Made by a program: the position numbers and the translations under genes. Source: Prolixibacteraceae bacterium UBA5740 (GTDB taxonomy: Bacteria; Bacteroidota; Bacteroidia; Bacteroidales; Prolixibacteraceae). Taken from it: DNA of 20,418 bases. The notes beneath the pieces were generated by a model. The model searched no databases and had not been told where the DNA came from. It saw nothing but the letters and a program-made list of their open reading frames with translations. The DNA lies in the NCBI GenBank assembly GCA_002419285.1, contig DIFU01000094.1, positions 1 through 20,418 of the forward strand, given 5' to 3'. Shown here one piece after another: positions 15,150 to 20,418 of the stretch. Within the stretch, counting starts at the first letter, position 1. Each line of letters begins with the position of its first letter.

Positions 15150-16025
15150 TTATTTTTCATAAACGGCTATTGCACTGTATCCAACCACCCGGTTGCGGTC
15201 GCCAAATTGTGCATGATCGCCTGAGTTTTTATAGTCGATCCAATAAAATTGGTAATCTACTTGATATGTCAAATAAAGAAGGGTAATTACAGATGCCCAG
15301 CCACACAGAGAGGTAGCCAGTCCGGGGATTTCCTTTCTCTTGTTTTGGTCAAGGGTTTCCATTAGCAAATGGGGATCGTTAGCCAAAATTGCCTGGGTTG
15401 TAATACGGTCAATTTCCATGGCATCATCATATGCCGGATAATGTGAAAAATCACTGCTTACAACAAACAGGTTTTTACTCGTAAAATAAGGTGAAAGTGT
15501 CACGGCGAGTGAGGCACATTCCCGAATGCTCTGTGTCCCCAGAACAATTGGAATGATTTGAAAAGGTTTGTTCAGGACTATCTGAAGAAACGGTATTTGC
15601 ACTTCCTGACTGTGTTCAAACAGGTGTGCATCTTCCCTACAGGAAAAGAGTGGATTGGCTGAAATCAGGTTGGTGCCAGTTATCTGGTCTACCTCGATTG
15701 TCCCAAGAGGGGTTTCGTAATCTCCTGAACAATAAACGGATGCCCCTGGGAAATGCATTTGGTGACTGGATGCCAGAATAAATACTTTGTCAATTTCGGG
15801 ATCAGTCCCAAGTTGATTGAATGCTGATGCAGCAGTTATTCCACTATACACGTAACCTGCATGTGGAACAATCAGAGCCAAAGGCCGCTTTCCTAAGTGT
15901 TGACAGGGTTTTGCCTCTTTCAGCATTCTTTTAACCTCGGATTGTAAAAGTGACGGACTACCTGGATAGAACCGCCCTGCAACAGCAGGCTTTCTGTTAT
16001 GATTCCGGGTCTGATTAGATGGCAT
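15150..16025 (-). CDS. MEMO family protein (AmmeMemoRadiSam system protein B)
   Basis: The 291-residue protein resembles MEMO1, related in fold to extradiol dioxygenases and LigB-type enzymes. Recognisable blocks are KPAVAGRFYPGSPSLL (12-27), LIVPHAGYVYSG (51-62), ILASSHQMHFPG (83-94), VVSSDFSHY (188-196) and ATSLCGWAS (237-245). By comparison with human MEMO1, His55, His88 (or His91) and Cys241 are candidate metal ligands (family knowledge; the alignment is by eye). It is the first gene of the two-gene operon with AMMECR1. No radical SAM gene of the system is adjacent: a 400-bp gap lies upstream. The promoter on this strand could not be defined with confidence. Confidence 0.92.
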   Translation of the reverse strand: MPSNQTRNHNRKPAVAGRFYPGSPSLLQSEVKRMLKEAKPCQHLGKRPLALIVPHAGYVYSGITAASAFNQLGTDPEIDKVFILASSHQMHFPGASVYCSGDYETPLGTIEVDQITGTNLISANPLFSCREDAHLFEHSQEVQIPFLQIVLNKPFQIIPIVLGTQSIRECASLAVTLSPYFTSKNLFVVSSDFSHYPAYDDAMEIDRITTQAILANDPHLLMETLDQNKRKEIPGLATSLCGWASVITLLYLTYQVDYQFYWIDYKNSGDHAQFGDRNRVVGYSAIAVYEK

Positions 16026-16431
16026 ACGTTGTAATTTATCCGTGCTTTGTTGTACGAATAGAGTCCGATTTGGTTTTGGGATTTTATGAACCTTTACTTT
16101 GAGTCATATTCATGACCTTTTCGGAAGAATTGAAATGAATAAATTTTTGGGATAAAATTACGAAGCATACTTTAATTGGTTAAATTTGTCATATGTTAAT
16201 TAACCTAAAGGATCCTTGTCTTGTTATATGGTCTATCAACTGGTTTATTCTTGCCAACTGCAATGATATGTACTATTAAATGGCTGAGAGATTAAAGATT
16301 GAGAGGAATACATCATGGCTGAACCCCTACATGTGCCTTATGGAATGGAATTATATTTTTGATACTTTCCACTTTTTCAGATTGTAGAAAATTGAAATTC
16401 ACCAAGTTTAAAATAACTAATAACATTGTTT
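16026..16431. other. Intergenic region between divergent MEMO and M16 genes
   Basis: This 406-bp A/T-rich stretch separates two divergent transcription units and should hold both promoters. On the plus strand, TATTTTTG (16354-16361) fits the -7 consensus and lies 71 bp before the M16 start; another exact TAnnTTTG (TAAATTTG, 16181-16188) has no -33 partner at a suitable distance. GTTAATTAAC (16195-16204) is a perfect 10-bp palindrome. A 35-codon frame from ATG 16280 to TAG 16387 has no recognisable features. No RNA gene was recognised. Confidence 0.5.
16354..16361 (+). promoter_or_regulatory. Putative -7 promoter element for the M16 operon
   Basis: TATTTTTG is an exact TAnnTTTG match 71 bp upstream of ATG 16432. 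The sequence near the expected -33 position (ATGTG, about 16331-16335) is a poor match, so this is tentative. Confidence 0.35.
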
Positions 16432-17763
16432 ATGAAGAACCGAATAAAGTTTCTGGCAGTTCTTTTGCTGTCGGTAATGGCCGTTACCGTATGGGGGCAG
16501 GCCAATAAGATTGAGTTTTCAGAGTTTACCCTCGATAATGGGTTGCATGTCATTCTACAACCGGATAACACCACGCCAAACATTATCGTGAGTATCATGT
16601 ATCATGTGGGATCAAAGAACGAAATGCCTGACCGAACTGGTTTTGCTCATTTCTTTGAGCACCTGATGTTTGAGGGCACCAGTAATATTCCCAGAGGAAT
16701 GTTTTCCCGATATGTCGAAGAAGCTGGTGGAACGCTGAATGCAGGAACGAACTTTGACTTTACTATGTACTATGTAATGCTTCCTTCCAATCAGCTTGAA
16801 TTGGGATTGTGGCTTGAGTCGGAAAGGTTGTTACATCCAAAAGTGGATTCAGTCGGGATTGCCACACAAAAAGGAGTGGTTACTGAAGAGATGAAGCAGA
16901 CCCGGGATAATCAGCCCTATGGCCGTTTATTAGTTGAAACGGTGAGCCGTGCGTTTACTACCCATCCCTATCGCTGGGATGTCATTGGCTCCGATCCACA
17001 CATCCGGAATGCAAGGGATCATGAATTTGTTGACTTTCACGATATGTTCTATGTTCCCAACAATGCGGTTTTGGTTATTGCCGGGGATATTGATATTTCT
17101 GAAGCCCGCCCGTTGGTTGAAAAATACTTTGGTGATATTCCTGCGGGAACCAAAGAAATAAGAAGACCTTTGCCCAATGAACCCAAACGTACCGTTGAAG
17201 TCCGCGATACTGTATATGATAACATTCAGTTGCCAATGATCATCCAGGCATACCATATCCCAGGCAGTGGAACCAACGATTATTATGCCACCGAAATGCT
17301 TGGCTCCCTTCTGTCTGAAGGGAAGAGCAGCAGGTTGTATAAATCACTGGTTGACGAACAGAGACTTGCTCTTCAGGTCGCTGCAGTCCCATTGGGCTAT
17401 GAACAGCCCGGCCTAACTTTGATAATTGCCATTCCGCAAATGGGTGTTGATCCAAAGGTGCTTGAAGATGCCATGAACAAAGAGCTCGAAAATGTCCGTA
17501 CTAAGTTGATATCCGAAAAGGAAATGGAAAAGTTGAGAAATCAATTTGAAAATCAGGTTGTCAACAGCAATACAACCATTTCGAGCAGGGCAATGAATCT
17601 GGCTCAGAATTATACTTTCTTCAAAGATGCCAACCGGATCAATACCACTTTGGATAAATATCTTTCGGTAACCAGAGAGGATTTACAGAAGGTGGCAAAT
17701 GAGTATTTCAGGGAAAATAACCGGGTAGTACTATATTTCCTTCCCAAATCACAGATGAACTAA
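16432..17763 (+). CDS. M16 family zinc peptidase, catalytic subunit (exported)
   Basis: A 443-residue exported M16 (pitrilysin/processing peptidase) protein. The signal peptide spans about residues 1-23 (hydrophobic core LAVLLLSVMAV, ending WGQA). The inverted zinc motif HxxEH is HFFEH at residues 73-77, and the third ligand glutamate is in VVTEEMKQTRD (Glu152/Glu153), at the standard spacing. The second half carries the usual M16 C-terminal domain with SSRLYKSLVDEQRLA. All catalytic residues are present, so it should be the active member of a two-subunit peptidase in the periplasm. ATG 16432 is preferred to the TTG two codons upstream. The partner gene starts 39 bp downstream. Confidence 0.94.
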   Translation: MKNRIKFLAVLLLSVMAVTVWGQANKIEFSEFTLDNGLHVILQPDNTTPNIIVSIMYHVGSKNEMPDRTGFAHFFEHLMFEGTSNIPRGMFSRYVEEAGGTLNAGTNFDFTMYYVMLPSNQLELGLWLESERLLHPKVDSVGIATQKGVVTEEMKQTRDNQPYGRLLVETVSRAFTTHPYRWDVIGSDPHIRNARDHEFVDFHDMFYVPNNAVLVIAGDIDISEARPLVEKYFGDIPAGTKEIRRPLPNEPKRTVEVRDTVYDNIQLPMIIQAYHIPGSGTNDYYATEMLGSLLSEGKSSRLYKSLVDEQRLALQVAAVPLGYEQPGLTLIIAIPQMGVDPKVLEDAMNKELENVRTKLISEKEMEKLRNQFENQVVNSNTTISSRAMNLAQNYTFFKDANRINTTLDKYLSVTREDLQKVANEYFRENNRVVLYFLPKSQMN

Positions 17764-17802
17764 ATCCTTAGTCAGACTTTATCAATTGAAAAACAGTAAT
17801 CT

Positions 17803-19884
17803 ATGAAAAAGTTATTATATATATTTATTTTTACTTTCGTGGCAGCCTTCACAGGTAAAGCCCAGCTTGACAGAAGCCAGCCGCCCAAACCAGGACAAGC
17901 CCCAACCATCAATATCGGGGATTATTCAAAGTTTACCCTTCCCAATGGTTTGAAAGTTATCGTAGTTGAGAATCATCAGGTTCCAGTCATAAGCTGGCAA
18001 CTTACGCTTGATATCGATCCTGTTATGGAGGGCGATGCCAAAGGTTATGTCGACCTTGCAGGTGATTTGCTTAGGGCTGGAACCAAAAACAGGTCAAAGG
18101 CACAACTTGACGAGGAAATTGATTTTATTGGTGCCTCACTTTCTACGTATGCCACTGGTTTGTATGGTTCATCACTCACGAAACATCGTGAAAAACTGCT
18201 GTCGCTTATGTCTGATGTTTTATTGAACCCTACTTTTCCACAGGAAGAAATGGACAAAAGTCTTGCACAATATCTTTCAGCCCTTCCAATCCAGGAGAGT
18301 GATGCGAATGCCATGGTGGATAACCTGATCTCATCGGTCGTATATGGTTCAGAACATCCTTATGGGGAAGTGGTTACCAAAGAAAGTCTGGGAAATATCA
18401 CCCGCAATCATGTTACTGATTATTACCAGACCTATTTTAAGCCTAACACGGCATACCTCGTAGTGGTTGGAGATATTAAAGCCAAGGATGCCAAAAAACT
18501 GGTCAAGAAGTACTTCGGCAAGTGGACCAAGGGTGAGGTTCCTCGTAAAAATTATAATCTGCCATCGTCACCTGCAGCCAACAAGGTCGCATTGGCAAAC
18601 CGTGAAGGAGCCGTACAGAGTGTTATCGCAGTTTCTTATCCGGTTGACCTGAAACCGGGACATCCTGATGCCATTAAGTCCAGCGTCATGAATGGTATCC
18701 TTGGTGGTGGGGTTTTTTCGGGCAGACTGATGCAGAATCTCCGGGAAGATAAGGCTTATACTTACGGTGCGAATTCATCACTTTCAAGTGACAGGTTAGT
18801 CGGTCGGTTTACAGCACGAACTGAAGTAGGAACAAACGTTACTGACAGCGCCTTGGTTGAAATATTGTATGAAATGAACCGGTTGGTAAATGAACCGGTT
18901 GAACAGGAAGCACTTACCTTGGTGAAAAACTATTTGAATGGAAGCTTTGCCCGATCACTGGAAAACCCCCGAACGATCGCCAATTTTGCTCTTAATATCG
19001 AACGCTATAACCTCCCAAAGGACTACTATGCCACCTATCTTGAAAAATTGGCATCGGTTTCGGTTGAGGATGTATCGGCCATGGCAAAGAAATATATACA
19101 CCCAGAGAATGCCTGGATTCTGGTAGGGGGTAATAAGGCAGATGTCGCACCTCGTCTTGCGCGATTCAGTGAGGCAAACGAAGTACTTTTTTATGACGCT
19201 TATGGACGGCCGGTTGAAACTACTGAAGTTTCTGTTGATGCAGATTTGACAGCCGAAAAGGTGATTGAAAAGTATGTTGAAGCCTTGGGTGGCAAGGAAA
19301 AGTTGCTGGCTCTAAAGGATGTTGTGATGAAAATGACTACATCTATGCAAGGTATGACCATTGAAATGTCAAGCACGCGAAAAGCACCTGATAAAGTTTT
19401 AGTAACAACCAGCATGGGGGGCAATGTTTTACAGAAACAGGTATATGATGGAAGCAAAGGAGTTGTGACCGCTATGGGACAAACGATGGAACTGTCGGGT
19501 AAACAGTTGGAAGATATGAAAGCACAAGCAAATATGACACTCGAACTCGACTATGGAAAGCTTGGGTATGAACTGAAATTACTTGAAGTAGAGAATGTTG
19601 GCGATAAACCTGCCTATAAGATACAGGTAACTTCACCAGCCGGTTCCTCGGTTACCGATTATTATGATTTGGAAAATGGATTGAAGGTAAAGTCAGTTTC
19701 AAGCCAGGATACACAAATGGGCCCAATGACTGTAACTACCAGTTATGAAGATTACAGGGAAGTGGAAGGTTTGAAATTCCCTTTCCTCATCAAACAACAG
19801 GCTGGTCCTCAGTCCGTGGACCTGAAATTGGTATCAATTGAGCTGAATAAGGGTGTTGGCGATGATGTCTTTTCTATAAACTGA
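17803..19884 (+). CDS. M16 family non-catalytic subunit fused to a LolA-like domain (exported)
   Basis: The 693-residue protein has a signal peptide (residues 1-20, ending GKAQ) followed by a two-domain M16 region (about 30-465). It starts FTLPNGLKVIVVENHQVPVI, but where HxxEH should be it reads DLAGDLLRAGTKNRS, so zinc cannot be bound. The Arg/Tyr substrate-contact region of beta-type subunits is retained (LREDKAYTYGANSSLSS). After a linker near residue 475, a separate C-terminal domain of about 210 residues begins EKYVEALGGKEKLLALKDV and ends YEDYREVEGLKFPFLIK, the pattern of LolA/LolB-like periplasmic lipid-binding folds. It presumably pairs with the upstream catalytic subunit; the extra domain may hold it at the outer membrane or bind a hydrophobic ligand (inference). 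A strong terminator follows. Confidence 0.9.
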   Translation: MKKLLYIFIFTFVAAFTGKAQLDRSQPPKPGQAPTINIGDYSKFTLPNGLKVIVVENHQVPVISWQLTLDIDPVMEGDAKGYVDLAGDLLRAGTKNRSKAQLDEEIDFIGASLSTYATGLYGSSLTKHREKLLSLMSDVLLNPTFPQEEMDKSLAQYLSALPIQESDANAMVDNLISSVVYGSEHPYGEVVTKESLGNITRNHVTDYYQTYFKPNTAYLVVVGDIKAKDAKKLVKKYFGKWTKGEVPRKNYNLPSSPAANKVALANREGAVQSVIAVSYPVDLKPGHPDAIKSSVMNGILGGGVFSGRLMQNLREDKAYTYGANSSLSSDRLVGRFTARTEVGTNVTDSALVEILYEMNRLVNEPVEQEALTLVKNYLNGSFARSLENPRTIANFALNIERYNLPKDYYATYLEKLASVSVEDVSAMAKKYIHPENAWILVGGNKADVAPRLARFSEANEVLFYDAYGRPVETTEVSVDADLTAEKVIEKYVEALGGKEKLLALKDVVMKMTTSMQGMTIEMSSTRKAPDKVLVTTSMGGNVLQKQVYDGSKGVVTAMGQTMELSGKQLEDMKAQANMTLELDYGKLGYELKLLEVENVGDKPAYKIQVTSPAGSSVTDYYDLENGLKVKSVSSQDTQMGPMTVTTSYEDYREVEGLKFPFLIKQQAGPQSVDLKLVSIELNKGVGDDVFSIN

Positions 19885-19901
19885 TAAGTATTGTAACATT
19901 T

Positions 19902-19935
19902 AAAAAAGGCAGTCCTGTGTGACTGCTTTTTTTTT
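19902..19935 (+). terminator. Intrinsic terminator after the M16 operon
   Basis: GCAGTC (19909-19914) pairs with GACTGC (19921-19926) over loop CTGTGT. Six A residues on the left (19902-19907) can extend the stem into the nine-T run (19927-19935). The A-stem-T form may work in both directions. It lies 17 bp after the stop codon. Confidence 0.88.
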
Positions 19936-20053
19936 GAATGAAGTTTTTCATTTGATTTTCGGGAAAATGTTAAATATTTCAGATTTAAATGCGATTTAAA
20001 GAAAAACCTTTCAGAAATTTGCGGGTTACTTGAAATGAAATCCTGAAGTGAAA

Positions 20054-20418
20054 ATGAAAAGTCAAAATATAAATGATCTCATGGATGAGATCATGGTCGA
20101 GCCTGAAGAAGATAAGGTTGTTGTGGAAGGTGCCAGAGTGCACAATCTTCAGAACATCGATGTTGAAATTCCCAGGAATAAGCTTACAGTTATTACTGGT
20201 TTAAGCGGGAGCGGGAAATCGTCACTCGCATTCGATACCATATATGCCGAAGGCCAGAGGCGATACATTGAGACGTTTTCAGCTTATGCCCGTTCTTTTA
20301 TCGGAAATATGGAACGACCTGATGTGGATAAAATTACGGGACTGAGCCCTGTCATTTCCATTGAGCAAAAAGTGACCAGCCGTAATCCAAGATCGACAGT
20401 AGGCACCGTGACCGAGAT
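20054..20418 (+). CDS. uvrA: Excinuclease ABC subunit A (partial, 5' end)
   Basis: The first 121 residues of UvrA, the damage-recognition ATPase of nucleotide excision repair; the gene runs past the window end. After a charged N-terminal extension of about 22 residues comes VEGARVHNLQNIDVEIPR, then the Walker A motif GLSGSGKS (49-56) and the UvrA-specific sequence AFDTIYAEGQRRYIETFSAY, then GLSPVISIEQK. The TFSAYARSFIGNMERPDVDK form is the one usual in Bacteroidota. ATG 20054 is the first in-frame start; ATGs at 20081 and 20093 would remove only the acidic extension and cannot be excluded. Its promoter would be in 19936-20053 (TTTG at 19951, no good -7 box). Confidence 0.96.
   Translation, partial: MKSQNINDLMDEIMVEPEEDKVVVEGARVHNLQNIDVEIPRNKLTVITGLSGSGKSSLAFDTIYAEGQRRYIETFSAYARSFIGNMERPDVDKITGLSPVISIEQKVTSRNPRSTVGTVTE

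Noticed and set aside
16178..16205. Inverted GGTTAA/TTAACC pair and GTTAATTAAC palindrome
   Set aside because: Short A/T-rich palindromes are frequent by chance in such DNA, and neither lies at a defined distance from a promoter; kept only as a note in the intergenic entry.
16280..16387. 35-codon open frame in the MEMO/M16 gap
   Set aside because: It has no recognisable motif, ribosome site or conservation evidence, and it overlaps the probable M16 promoter.
1..20418. Mobile element, phage, defence island or CRISPR array
   Set aside because: No integrase, transposase, repeat array, tRNA-attachment site or compositional break was seen; the genes are housekeeping or phylum-core families.

Overview
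The window looks like chromosomal DNA from a member of the Bacteroidota (class Bacteroidia), probably a free-living or environmental lineage. The evidence is a split ATP synthase operon next to a bactofilin gene, a PorZ-type Type IX secretion protein, short A/T-rich leaders without clear Shine-Dalgarno sequences, and several TAnnTTTG promoter elements typical of the phylum. I see no phage, transposon, integron, CRISPR array, tRNA or rRNA. Nearly every gene belongs to a recognisable family, so the interest lies in details within ordinary genes.

Layout. 1-311: 3' end of a bactofilin gene. 321-5901 (+): a four-helix AtpI-like protein, then atpB-atpE-atpF-atpH-atpA-atpG, encoding F0 a, c, b and F1 delta, alpha, gamma. 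The F1 beta and epsilon genes (atpD, atpC) are not here and must lie elsewhere. A strong terminator-like hairpin sits between atpE and atpF. 5926-7316 (-): a TauE/SafE-type membrane protein followed by a class I SAM methyltransferase that is broken by a one-base frameshift; the membrane protein also lacks a normal start codon for its first helix. 7601-8920 (+): Na+/H+ antiporter nhaA, preceded by a near-perfect 25-bp palindrome. 9090-9389 (+): a small ArsR-family repressor with its own promoter and an intrinsic terminator. 9597-13277 (+): rdgB (house-cleaning nucleotide pyrophosphatase), porZ (Type IX secretion/A-LPS delivery) and recO (recombination repair). 13400-14554 (+): a methionine-aminotransferase-like protein whose catalytic PLP lysine is replaced by proline. 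14583-16025 (-): the AMMECR1 and MEMO proteins of the AmmeMemoRadiSam system, in one operon but without the radical SAM partner. 16432-19884 (+): two exported M16 peptidase subunits, one with the zinc motif and one without it; the second carries a C-terminal LolA-like domain. A strong intrinsic terminator follows. 20054-end (+): 5' part of uvrA.

How the genes relate. The ATP synthase block and NhaA both concern proton and sodium gradients; residues in the c subunit suggest proton coupling. PorZ and the M16 pair act in the periplasm or at the outer membrane. RdgB, RecO and UvrA are genome-maintenance functions. The observations most worth following up are the lysine-less aminotransferase, the atpE/atpF hairpin, the palindrome before nhaA, the two damaged genes in 5926-7391, and the M16-LolA fusion.
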